Below, piece after piece: positions 1-6,340 of a stretch of 7,632 nucleotides of DNA. Position numbers and translations under genes: made by a program. The notes beneath the pieces were generated by a model that saw only the letters and a program-made list of their open reading frames with translations, was not told the DNA's origin and searched no databases. This stretch comes from Bacteroidales bacterium (GTDB lineage: Bacteria > Bacteroidota > Bacteroidia > Bacteroidales > WCHB1-69), in assembly GCA_031264975.1 (NCBI GenBank), contig JAISDH010000480.1, positions 1 to 7,632 on the forward strand. Reading direction: 5' to 3'. Every line of letters begins with the position of its first letter. Position 1 is the first letter of the stretch.

Positions 1-379
1 TAATCGCCGCATCCCGGAGTTGATTTGCGATAACGACATTTTCGTTTATATAGGGACCCAATAATGTGCCTAATATGATTTGCAGGACAGTCATAATCCA
101 TTTTACGATAATCCACGTATGTTTGAAAAATCCCCAATTTGTCCATACGCTGTATATCAATCCTGTTATTGCGACGCCTATTGCGCCCGGAATAATCAGA
201 CAGTCATCAATAAGCTGCAACATCTTCGAACGCATATACAGTTCGTCGCCCGATTCGGGGAATGTCAGGAACACCCCCAGAAAGAGCACTATACTTCCAA
301 CTATCCAACAAAATCCAAGAAAAATGTGAAACATTTTCAAGATTTTCATTGCCTGCGGTTTTAACTTTTTTATTTTCAT
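1..379 (-). CDS. Small multi-pass membrane protein (DUF2269-like), 3' end outside window
   Basis: Reading leftwards from an ATG at 379, the frame stays open for 126 codons to the window edge, so the C-terminus is missing. The product begins MKIKKLKPQAMKILKMFHIF. It is hydrophobic, with likely membrane helices at about residues 18-40, 60-80 and 90-112. The pattern of an early L-K-x-x-H-x-F with a nearby Trp, then IDDCLIIPGAIG, TNWGFFKHTW and a Gly-Pro after the third helix resembles small DUF2269-type membrane proteins; this comparison is from memory. Its biochemical role is unknown. A second ATG at 349 (MKILKMFHIF) is an equally plausible start. The gene lies 51 bp downstream of the MarR gene on the same strand, and a 17-bp operator-like site sits in the gap. 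Repression by that regulator is therefore likely, either from its own promoter or by read-through. Confidence 0.7.
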   Translation of the reverse strand, partial: MKIKKLKPQAMKILKMFHIFLGFCWIVGSIVLFLGVFLTFPESGDELYMRSKMLQLIDDCLIIPGAIGVAITGLIYSVWTNWGFFKHTWIIVKWIMTVLQIILGTLLGPYINENVVIANQLRDAAI

Positions 380-399
380 ATTTAACTACTGTATTTATA

Positions 400-416
400 A
401 TTGACTAATCAATATT
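400..416. promoter_or_regulatory. Putative MarR operator, copy 1
   Basis: The 17-mer ATTGACTAATCAATATT contains the near-palindrome ATTGA-CTAA-TCAAT. The identical 17-mer occurs in inverted orientation at 872-888, in front of the MarR gene. It lies between the stop of the MarR gene (431) and the start of the membrane protein gene (379). Length and symmetry fit a winged-helix dimer site. Binding is inferred, not shown. No good TAnnTTTG element is visible in this gap, so whether a separate promoter starts here is uncertain. Confidence 0.65.
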
Positions 417-430
417 GCGTGTAAAAAAAA

Positions 431-853
431 TTATTTGATGTTTTGATATAGCCTTTCGAGGATATTGATAAGCATATTATATTCAGCATCGCTAATGCCT
501 TGTAAATAGAGTTTTTTAGCCTTTTCCAGACAGTCCATAACTTTAGGCATTAATTCCTGTCCTGCTTTTGTTACTCTAATGCTGTTTTTCCTCGCGGTAA
601 CCGGAATGCGTTCAATCAATCCTTTCTTTTCCAGTATATCCAGCGTCCGTTTGATAGCCGCCGTATCCTTGAAAGCAGAATCTGCCAACTCCTGCTGGCT
701 TACATTGTCTTTGAGAGATAAAATTCTAAGAATTACAAATTGAGAATGAGGAAGGTCTATCCCCTCCCTGCTTAAAGTCTTATTAAGACAGGTCGCCATC
801 GTATGCGATGCCCGTGCCAGCATGAAGCCCAATGTATATTCTTTACTTTTCAT
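431..853 (-). CDS. MarR-family transcriptional regulator
   Basis: A 140-aa protein, the usual length for a MarR dimer subunit. The N-terminal dimerisation helix covers about residues 8-30. The winged helix-turn-helix follows: S52-QQELADSAFKDTAAIKR with the recognition helix at about 62-77, then LEKKGLIER and a wing around R88-KNSIRV-T95. The C-terminal helices (about 97-140) complete the dimer interface. Such proteins are usually repressors released by small phenolic or lipophilic ligands or by oxidation. A single Cys22 in helix 1 and Cys113 near the C-terminus are present, but nothing shows redox sensing. An operator-like palindrome overlaps its own promoter and is repeated before the next gene, which indicates autoregulation and control of the downstream membrane protein. 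The ATG at 853 lies only 4 bp from the -7 element, so the message is probably leaderless or nearly so. Met11 would be an alternative start but would cut into helix 1. Confidence 0.93.
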   Translation of the reverse strand: MKSKEYTLGFMLARASHTMATCLNKTLSREGIDLPHSQFVILRILSLKDNVSQQELADSAFKDTAAIKRTLDILEKKGLIERIPVTARKNSIRVTKAGQELMPKVMDCLEKAKKLYLQGISDAEYNMLINILERLYQNIK

Positions 854-857
854 GGCG

Positions 858-887
858 CAAAGGTATATATAAATATTGATTAGTCAA
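858..887 (-). promoter_or_regulatory. Bacteroidetes-type promoter of the MarR gene
   Basis: On the minus strand TACCTTTG (complement of 858-865) matches the Bacteroidetes -7 consensus TAnnTTTG. Exactly 19 bp upstream is TTG (complement of 885-887), matching the -33 box position. The transcript should start around 851-853, at or next to the ATG. The -33 box lies inside the operator-like site 872-888, so a bound MarR dimer would block sigma factor access. Confidence 0.7.
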
Positions 888-888
888 T
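872..888. promoter_or_regulatory. Putative MarR operator, copy 2 (autoregulatory)
   Basis: AATATTGATTAGTCAAT is the exact reverse complement of the site at 400-416. Its symmetric core has 6-bp arms, TATTGA (874-879) and TCAATA (884-889), separated by 4 bp. It covers the -33 box of the MarR gene promoter, the usual position for negative autoregulation. Confidence 0.7.
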
Positions 889-890
889 AA

Positions 891-1121
891 TTCAAGGAGC
901 GTTTTCTCCTGTTTTTTCAGGAAACATACCGGACTTATGCCAATGGAATACAGGAAGTATCCTCAAAAATAAAGCAATGTCATCAAGTTATTTCGACGCA
1001 AACCGCTGCCACTACCGGCGCAACATGCGGACATCTGCCCGAAAACCATTTATTATCATCATTTACCTCTCTACTTTTGTGCCGCATTACTATTGATGCA
1101 GTCATTTAAAACAAAAGTAAT
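891..1121. other. Non-coding spacer with small hairpins and an inverted repeat
   Basis: No credible gene is visible between the MarR promoter and the ATG at 1122. The left part holds two mutually exclusive short hairpins: AGGAG (895-899) with CTCCT (906-910), and TCCTG (907-911) with CAGGA (918-922); the T6 run at 912-917 separates the arms of the second. The first hairpin plus T run is terminator-like on the plus strand, but no plus-strand gene precedes it. The right part holds a 9-bp perfect inverted repeat, TACTTTTGT (1072-1080) and ACAAAAGTA (1111-1119), whose left arm contains a -7 element. The remainder, about 923-1071, shows nothing I can name. Confidence 0.5.
1072..1079 (+). promoter_or_regulatory. 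-7 promoter element for the DUF4099/DUF3945 gene
   Basis: TACTTTTG fits TAnnTTTG. At the expected -33 position there is only a weak TTTA match (about 1049-1052). A transcript starting near 1085 would have a leader of about 37 nt before the ATG at 1122. The AT-rich stretch just before the ATG (ATTTAAAACAAAAGTAAT) is typical of Bacteroidales translation starts without a Shine-Dalgarno sequence. Confidence 0.45.
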
Positions 1122-2069
1122 ATGGATAAAAAATTGAAAGGCCAGGATGTTTTACTGGTCAGAGAAAAAGGCAGCAGCGAATTGAATGTTGCAAAAATGG
1201 ATAAGGACGGCAAGGTGAAACAGGCCAAGCCCGACGGCGAGAATCCCGATCTGTTGAAAATCGACAAAAACGGGAACATTCTTGAGAACTTCTTCGAGAA
1301 CTTTATGCGTCAGGTAAAAGACCCGACACGTTTTGAGTTTTTCCGTGTTCCGGCAGAGAAATTCAAAGAAGTCGTACAGAAATTACAGGATGCATTTAAG
1401 AATCCTGAAAAATCCGAAAACAAAGCATTTATCGACCTGCACCGCATTGACACGGAAGACTTTCTGAAAAAACAGGGACAAACCCAAGCTCAACCACAGG
1501 CGCAAACATCTGAAAAAAGTTATGCCATTAGCCCCGAACTGGTACACTGGGACAAACTGGAAAAATTCGGCATCACGCGCGAATTTCTCGAAAAAAGCGG
1601 CAATCTCGAAAAGATGCTGGACCACCGCAAAACGGATTTGACGCCGGTATCCATCCGAATAGACGACGAAACGACGCTCCGTACCGACGCCCGCTTTTCG
1701 CTTCGCAAGCAGCAGGACGGCACGTTTGTTCCCGCCGCTCATCCCATCCGCCACAAGCCCGATTTGGAACGTCCGTATTTCGGCGTAACATTTTCCGAGG
1801 AAAACAAAAAGAGCCTGTTGACAAACGGCAATCTTGGCCGAACAGTTGAAGTCGAATTTCGACAGGGTGAAAAAACACCCATCTTCCTGTCGCTGGACAA
1901 ACTGACAAACGAACTGGTCGCTTTCCGGGCAGACAAAGTAATTGTACCTGAAAAAATCAAAGGCGTAGAGTTAAATGAACAGCAAAGGAAAGAACTGTCG
2001 GAAGGCAAAGCCAAAAGCAGGACAACGGACAAAGGGACGTTCAAAAGACTTTTCGCGGAAAAGAATTGA
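1122..2069 (+). CDS. DUF4099/DUF3945 mobile-element protein, N-terminal part (frame lost before the end)
   Basis: A 315-aa open frame. Residues 1-115 form the charged N-terminal region often seen in these proteins (KGQDVLLVREKG, then NGNILENFFENFMRQVKDPTRF). A Gln-rich linker at about 118-130 leads to a DUF4099 domain at about 134-280, with VHWDKLEKFGITREFLEKSG, iR-x-x-P around residues 209-214, GNLGRTVEVEF and LTNELVAFRADKVIVP. The first DUF3945 repeat opens with KGVELNEQQRKELSEGKA at about 280-297, but then the frame goes wrong and the tail to the TGA at 2067 does not look like the family. These proteins are encoded on Bacteroidales conjugative and mobilizable elements; their molecular role is not established. 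The missing C-terminal repeat is encoded in the frame one base back (next entry). The sense strand here is clearly richer in G+C than the restriction and NTPase genes downstream, which suggests a separate origin. Confidence 0.8.
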   Translation: MDKKLKGQDVLLVREKGSSELNVAKMDKDGKVKQAKPDGENPDLLKIDKNGNILENFFENFMRQVKDPTRFEFFRVPAEKFKEVVQKLQDAFKNPEKSENKAFIDLHRIDTEDFLKKQGQTQAQPQAQTSEKSYAISPELVHWDKLEKFGITREFLEKSGNLEKMLDHRKTDLTPVSIRIDDETTLRTDARFSLRKQQDGTFVPAAHPIRHKPDLERPYFGVTFSEENKKSLLTNGNLGRTVEVEFRQGEKTPIFLSLDKLTNELVAFRADKVIVPEKIKGVELNEQQRKELSEGKAKSRTTDKGTFKRLFAEKN

Positions 2070-2350
2070 CCGGTGACCAGCGCGACAGCCTGCGGGAAGG
2101 AAAAACCGTACACATGGTCGGTCTGGTAGATAAAAAGGGGAAAGGATACAGCGGCTATATCACCCTGAACAAAGAAACAGGAAAAACGGATTTCATGTTT
2201 CCAAAACAGTACAAAGACGCGCTTGCAGCCGGTAAGGTCGTTCCCGACGACCGCCATAAAACGCAGGTCGCCGTCAATGGACAACATCCTGACCGGGCAA
2301 ATAGACCGGCTCCGGGAAATTTCTCATACGAACGACGAAACGGCAAATAA
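2066..2350 (+). pseudogene. DUF3945 repeat, C-terminal fragment of the same gene in another frame
   Basis: This frame encodes RGKELTGDQRDSLREGKT followed by GLVDKKGKGYSGYITLNKE and TGKTDFMFPKQYKDAL, a complete DUF3945 repeat. The repeat opening aligns with KGVELNEQQRKELSEGKA in the upstream frame. The matching RGKEL part is read from 2054, upstream of the only nominal start (TTG at 2066), so the coding frame really extends back to about 2013, through a Gln-rich linker that ends KTFRGKEL. Translation from TTG 2066 would give a 94-aa peptide, but a broken C-terminus of the preceding gene is the simpler reading. The first repeat seems to have lost its body, so the break is better explained by an out-of-frame internal deletion between 2013 and 2053 than by one missing base near the stop. 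The tail (after VPDDRHKTQVAVNG) overlaps the next gene and has no family character. Confidence 0.65.
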
Positions 2351-2627
2351 AGTTCAAGAAAGTGTGAATATCCTTTATGAAAGACGCATTCCAATTGAAA
2401 CAGCCAGGTTTGAACAGCTAAGCCGCTACTTTATCGGTGAAATGGAAGACAAACTCCGAAAAGTCAAACAGCCATCCAAAGGCTTGAAATGGTATATCGT
2501 GATGTGGGTAATAACACTGGCATCGGCATTTCTTGCGGGGTATTTCATCCATGAATACCGAGAGTGGAAAGGGAAAGCGGTGTATTGGTATCAGATGTAT
2601 GAGGGAATTAAAGGATATGAGGAGTAG
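2277..2627 (+). CDS. Small single-pass membrane protein with N-terminal helical region
   Basis: A 116-aa protein starting MDNILTGQIDRLREISHTND. Residues 1-65 are charged and probably alpha-helical or coiled-coil. One strong transmembrane helix follows at about 72-91 (WYIVMWVITLASAFLAGYFI), then a short aromatic, charged tail (WKGKAVYWYQMYEGIKGYEE). There is no signal peptide, so a tail-proximal anchor with the N-terminal region in the cytoplasm is likely. The ATG at 2277 is preferred over an in-frame TTG at 2223 because the region between them translates poorly and lies within the DUF3945 coding sequence. It overlaps the DUF3945 fragment by 74 nt in a different frame, which implies the same transcript and possible translational coupling. 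I do not recognise the family. Position beside a DUF3945 gene suggests a mobile-element function, but that is only guilt by association. Confidence 0.7.
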   Translation: MDNILTGQIDRLREISHTNDETANKVQESVNILYERRIPIETARFEQLSRYFIGEMEDKLRKVKQPSKGLKWYIVMWVITLASAFLAGYFIHEYREWKGKAVYWYQMYEGIKGYEE

Positions 2628-2671
2628 GCAATAATTATCAGCGATTTCGTTTATTGGGTTGGATAATTTTC

Positions 2672-2679
2672 TACCTTTG
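2672..2679 (+). promoter_or_regulatory. -7 promoter element of the restriction-modification/KAP operon
   Basis: TACCTTTG matches TAnnTTTG exactly and ends 18 bp before the ATG at 2698. The -33 region near 2650 is a weak TTTATTG. The transcript should begin around 2685, giving a leader of roughly 13 nt. This placement makes the upstream in-frame TTG at 2659 unusable and fixes the start of the enzyme at 2698. Confidence 0.65.
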
Positions 2680-2697
2680 CAATTAAAGTTACTGACA

Positions 2698-5600
2698 ATG
2701 AGTATTCAAGAATATATCGCTGAAATACAAAAACAATACGCTACTGGCATCGCTCGTGAGCATACTTATCGCCCAGCCTTGCAAAACCTTTTGGCAGTAA
2801 TGCTGCCGTACTTGACGATATCGAATGAACCTGCCCGGCAAGAGTGCGGTGTGCCGGATTATATTCTTCAGCGTGGAGACGGAAATATCCCAGTAGCTTT
2901 TATTGAGGCGAAAGACATCGGTGATACAGACTTAGGCGGTCGCAACAAACACAAGGAACAGTTTGAGCGGTATCGTTCCTCTCTCGACAATATCATCTTT
3001 ACCGACTACCTCGACTTCTGGCTTTATGAGAATGGTGAATTTGTGGATAATGTACGCATCGCCGAACTCAAAGGTGGTAAGATTGTGCTCATGAAAGGAA
3101 ACTTCGGAAAATTCGAAAGCCTCATAAAACATTTTGGTGATGCCCACTCGCAAAAGATTACCTCGCCAGCCAAACTGGCGGAGATTATGGCAGGTAAAGC
3201 ACGGCTACTGGCTACCGTTATTGAAAAGACACTTGCACAAGGCGGTGGAGATGGCAATCTCGAAGGACAGATGGCTGCCTTCAAGGATGTGCTGATCCAC
3301 GATATTACACCGAGGGAGTTTGCTGATATCTATGCCCAGACCATTACCTATGGTATGTTCGCGGCGCGGTTGCACGACCAGAAGAGTCCCGACACATTTA
3401 GTCGTGAAGAGGCGGCAAAACTGATTCCCAAGACCAACCCTTTCCTGCGTAAACTGTTTCAGGATATTGCAGGTTACGACCTCGACGAGCGAATAAGCTG
3501 GATCGTGGACGACTTGGCTGAAACATTCCGTGTTACCGATATTAATGCCGTGATGAAAGGTTTCGGCAAGCGTACCCAACAGACCGACCCGATGATCCAC
3601 TTCTACGAAGACTTCCTCTCAGCTTACGATCCAAAGTTGCGCAAGAGTCGAGGCGTATGGTACACCCCACAGGCAGTAGTGGGCTTCATTGTCCGAGCGG
3701 TGGATAGTATTCTGCAAACCGAATTTTGTCTGTCGATGGGACTAGCCGACACATCGAAGATAACAGTAGAACGCAGTATTGACCAAAGCAGGGATAAACG
3801 ATACGTCGACCATAAGAAGAAAGAGAAGATAGAAGTTCACAAGGTACAGATATTAGACCCCGCTACTGGAACCGGTACTTTCCTTGCTGAAACGGTTAGC
3901 CGAATATATGAAAAATTCAAAGGACAAGCCGGGATGTGGCAAAGTTATGTCGAGGAACATCTGTTACCTCGGTTGAATGGATTTGAATTACTGATGGCTT
4001 CCTATACGATGGCGCATCTGAAACTTGATTGGTTGCTCACTGAAACGGACTACAAGGCTATTAAAAACGAGCGTTTGCAAATCTTCCTAACCAACTCATT
4101 AGAAGAATTTCATAAAGATACAGGGACGCTCTTTGCTCAATTTCTTGCTCGTGAGGCAAATGGCGCAAATGAGATTAAACGTAATACTCCAGTTATGGTG
4201 GTGCTGGGCAATCCGCCGTATAGCGGAGAAAGTAAGAATAAGGGAGAATGGATAATGCGGCTTATGGAAGACTACAAAAAAGAACCAGACACCAACCAGC
4301 CCTTGAGAGAGCGCAATGCTAAATGGATCAATGATGATTACTGCAAATTCATTCGCCTCGGTCAGTATTATGTAGATCGTAATAATGAGGGGATTCTTGC
4401 TTATATCAACAATCATAGTTTTATCGACAATCCAACTTTTCGTGGAATGCGATGGAACTTGATGAAGAGTTTTGATAAGATATATATTCTTGACTTACAT
4501 GGGAATAGCAAAAAGAAAGAAGTAGCACCAAACGGTAATAAAGACGAGAATGTATTTGATATTCAGCAAGGAGTTTCGATTAATATTTTCATAAAGACAG
4601 GAGATAAACCTAAAGGTACTCTCGCCGAAGTGTATCATTATGATATCTTTGGTAAGAGGCAGATGAAATATGAATTCTTGACGAATAACGATTTCAGTTT
4701 ATTGAAGTGGACTAAGTTGAATCCTTCATCACCAGAATATTTCTTTGCCCCTAAAAACTATGACTCATACAATGAATATTCTACAGGATTTAAAATCCCG
4801 GAACTGTTCATAGAAAACAGTATGGGAATAACTTCTGGTGATGATAAATCGTATGTGGCATTCATTAAAAATGAATTACTACATCTGAAAGATACTAATA
4901 CTGTAATCAAAAAATATTCATATAGAATTTTTGATGACCGTTATATCGCATATAGCTCCAGAAAATTAGCACGGGCAAGAGCCAACATAATGAGAAATTT
5001 CGATCAAGAGGATAATTATGGATTATTATGTTTGAAGGGTGTAAGGAATAACTCTACCAGTAAGGTGTATATATCGACTAAATATATTGATAAAAGTACA
5101 TTGTCAACTCTTGATAATTGCTATATATTTCCTTTGTACCTATACTCCCATACGAATCTGTTAAGTGAGAATAAAACTCCAAATCTTAATCCGAAGATTG
5201 TCGAGAAGATAGCCCAAGACATCGAGTTGGAGTTTGAGCCGGAGAAAAATGGCGATGCAGATAAATTCGCACCAATAGATTTGCTTGATTATATTTATGC
5301 CGTACTTCACAGTCCGCTATATCGAGAGAAGTACAAAGAATTCCTAAAGATTGATTTTCCATATGTGCCTTATCCTGAAAACGCGGAACAGTTCCGCCTT
5401 CTGGCCGCTACGGGAGACGAACTTCGTCGCATCCATCTGATGGAACATCCTGATCTGTCGAAACTCATCACGCAATATCCGGTAGCTGGTAACAATACAA
5501 TCAAAAAGCCGTGTTGGGAACCCAATGCTGATGGTACGATCGGTCAAGTATGGATCAACACCGACCAATATTTTGATGGTATCCCGACTGTCGTGTGGAA

Positions 5601-5745
5601 CTTTTACATCGGTGGCTACCAACCCGCCCAAAAGTGGCTCAAAGATCGCATTGGGCGCACTCTCTCCTTCGATGACATTATGCACTATCAGCGCATAATC
5701 AAAGCGTTGGCAATGACAAATAAAATAATGAACGAAATCAAATAA
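2698..5745 (+). CDS. Single-chain restriction-modification enzyme, type ISP-like, helicase-less (nuclease + N6-adenine methyltransferase + specificity domain)
   Basis: A 1015-aa protein that should both methylate adenine in its target sequence and cut unmodified DNA. The N-terminal PD-(D/E)XK nuclease shows PD54 and E70-A-K72 (VPDYIL, then FIEAKDI). Residues about 170-300 are a helical connector. The methyltransferase core has an S-adenosylmethionine-binding segment at 318-330 (RGVWYTPQAVVGF), motif I at 387-395 (DPATGTGTF) and catalytic motif IV NPPY at 505-508. The rest is the target-recognition region. It ends with a type ISP-like C-terminal signature: VWINTDQYF from 951, IGGYQPAQKWLKDR from 971 and a final helix with DDIMHYQRIIKAL. 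LlaGI-type ISP enzymes carry a helicase between nuclease and methylase; I see no Walker A or DEAD-type motif here, so the architecture is closer to type IIG/MmeI-like enzymes. All catalytic motifs are intact. The ATG at 2698 was chosen because the -7 element lies at 2672-2679. A KAP NTPase gene follows after 7 nt. Confidence 0.9.
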   Translation: MSIQEYIAEIQKQYATGIAREHTYRPALQNLLAVMLPYLTISNEPARQECGVPDYILQRGDGNIPVAFIEAKDIGDTDLGGRNKHKEQFERYRSSLDNIIFTDYLDFWLYENGEFVDNVRIAELKGGKIVLMKGNFGKFESLIKHFGDAHSQKITSPAKLAEIMAGKARLLATVIEKTLAQGGGDGNLEGQMAAFKDVLIHDITPREFADIYAQTITYGMFAARLHDQKSPDTFSREEAAKLIPKTNPFLRKLFQDIAGYDLDERISWIVDDLAETFRVTDINAVMKGFGKRTQQTDPMIHFYEDFLSAYDPKLRKSRGVWYTPQAVVGFIVRAVDSILQTEFCLSMGLADTSKITVERSIDQSRDKRYVDHKKKEKIEVHKVQILDPATGTGTFLAETVSRIYEKFKGQAGMWQSYVEEHLLPRLNGFELLMASYTMAHLKLDWLLTETDYKAIKNERLQIFLTNSLEEFHKDTGTLFAQFLAREANGANEIKRNTPVMVVLGNPPYSGESKNKGEWIMRLMEDYKKEPDTNQPLRERNAKWINDDYCKFIRLGQYYVDRNNEGILAYINNHSFIDNPTFRGMRWNLMKSFDKIYILDLHGNSKKKEVAPNGNKDENVFDIQQGVSINIFIKTGDKPKGTLAEVYHYDIFGKRQMKYEFLTNNDFSLLKWTKLNPSSPEYFFAPKNYDSYNEYSTGFKIPELFIENSMGITSGDDKSYVAFIKNELLHLKDTNTVIKKYSYRIFDDRYIAYSSRKLARARANIMRNFDQEDNYGLLCLKGVRNNSTSKVYISTKYIDKSTLSTLDNCYIFPLYLYSHTNLLSENKTPNLNPKIVEKIAQDIELEFEPEKNGDADKFAPIDLLDYIYAVLHSPLYREKYKEFLKIDFPYVPYPENAEQFRLLAATGDELRRIHLMEHPDLSKLITQYPVAGNNTIKKPCWEPNADGTIGQVWINTDQYFDGIPTVVWNFYIGGYQPAQKWLKDRIGRTLSFDDIMHYQRIIKALAMTNKIMNEIK

Positions 5746-5752
5746 TTTACAT

Positions 5753-6340
5753 ATGGAAATTAAGCTCATTGATCCGACTGCCGCCAATATTAGTAAAGAC
5801 AATCCGTTTGCAGGATGTAAATTAGGTAGGGAATTGTTCGCTAAAATATTGACGAATGTTATAGCTTCATATCCAAATGGTTTTGTACTGGCAATTAATA
5901 ATGAGTGGGGCACTGGGAAAACCACATTTGTAAAAATGTGGCAGCAACATCTCGAAAATAACGACTATAAAACCATTTATTTTAATGCTTGGGAGAATGA
6001 TTTTGATCATAACCCGTTAGTGGCAATTATCTCGGAATTAAAGGAATTGTCAAAACCTTCTTCTGACGATCTCTTCAAATCAATTCTTCCAAAAGCGGCC
6101 ACACTATCCAAGCATATATTACCGGGTGTCGTTAAAGCTATAGTCGGTAGATACATTGATACGGAGTCTGTAATAGATATGATTGAAGGGATCACTAAAG
6201 GATCAACAGAAATATTTGAAAAAGAAATAGATGAGTATAAAACAAAAAAACAAACTGTTAAGGATTTTCGTAAAGATCTCGAAAAATTTGTTGTGGAAAC
6301 AAGCAAGGATAGACCATTAGTTTTTTTATTGATGAGTTAG
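5753..6340 (+). CDS. KAP-family P-loop NTPase, N-terminal part (0-frame product, 195 aa)
   Basis: The start ATG is 7 nt after the restriction-modification stop, so the two genes are almost certainly one operon; no promoter fits in the gap. The Walker A region NEWGTGKTT spans residues 50-58 (K56), and FNAWENDFDHNPLVAIISEL at about 80-99 is the hallmark that follows it in KAP NTPases (the F-N-A-W motif). Residues about 100-185 are helical and charged with no clear transmembrane segment, so this looks like a soluble KAP protein, unlike the membrane-inserted animal members. The frame ends PLVFLLMS and a TAG at 6338, exactly where Walker B should begin. The remaining NTPase domain continues in the -1 frame from 6328. 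KAP proteins include PifA of the F plasmid, which excludes phage T7. The 195-aa product alone has Walker A but no Walker B and should not hydrolyse NTP. Confidence 0.85.
   Translation: MEIKLIDPTAANISKDNPFAGCKLGRELFAKILTNVIASYPNGFVLAINNEWGTGKTTFVKMWQQHLENNDYKTIYFNAWENDFDHNPLVAIISELKELSKPSSDDLFKSILPKAATLSKHILPGVVKAIVGRYIDTESVIDMIEGITKGSTEIFEKEIDEYKTKKQTVKDFRKDLEKFVVETSKDRPLVFLLMS
6322..6328 (+). promoter_or_regulatory. Slippery heptamer T TTT TTA at the KAP frame switch
   Basis: The 0-frame codons are GTT (6320), TTT (6323), TTA (6326) and then TTG ATG AGT TAG. TTTTTTA therefore has the canonical X-XXY-YYZ phasing for -1 ribosomal slippage. A -1 slip makes the next codon ATT at 6328, followed by GAT GAG TTA GAC, giving V-F-(L/F)-I-D-E-L-D with no residue lost. 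I found no strong stem-loop or pseudoknot in the 50 nt downstream, which weakens the programmed-frameshift case. Loss of one T from an original run of eight gives the same sequence. Confidence 0.4.

Noticed and set aside
66..364. Two plus-strand reading frames of 87 and 94 codons
   Set aside because: They lie antisense to the membrane-protein gene, whose minus-strand frame has clear hydrophobic helices and an operator upstream. Their translations show no domain character.
2064..2069. A single missing base at AATTGA as the sole cause of the DUF3945 frame break
   Set aside because: The frame used downstream already matches the repeat (RGKEL) from 2054, so the change must lie further upstream.
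1383..2394. Several minus-strand frames opposite the DUF4099/DUF3945 gene
   Set aside because: They are shadows of a recognisable plus-strand domain protein, with Ser/Arg/Cys-rich translations of the kind produced by antisense reading.
2671..2680. CTnDOT-type attachment core GTAnnTTTGC (also around 857-866 on the minus strand)
   Set aside because: Both places lack the leading G and are better explained as -7 promoter elements, which share the TAnnTTTG core. No integrase or duplicated flank is visible.
2659..2697. TTG at 2659 as start of the restriction-modification enzyme
   Set aside because: The -7 element TACCTTTG at 2672-2679 lies downstream of it, so transcripts would not include it. 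The ATG at 2698 begins the family-like sequence.
2932..4416. Minus-strand frames inside the restriction-modification gene
   Set aside because: The plus strand has an unbroken frame with all nuclease and methyltransferase motifs. The antisense frames show no domain.
5344..6306. Minus-strand frames of 193 and 99 codons opposite the end of the enzyme and the KAP gene
   Set aside because: They are antisense to well-supported coding sequence, have no domains, and one spans the junction of the two plus-strand genes.
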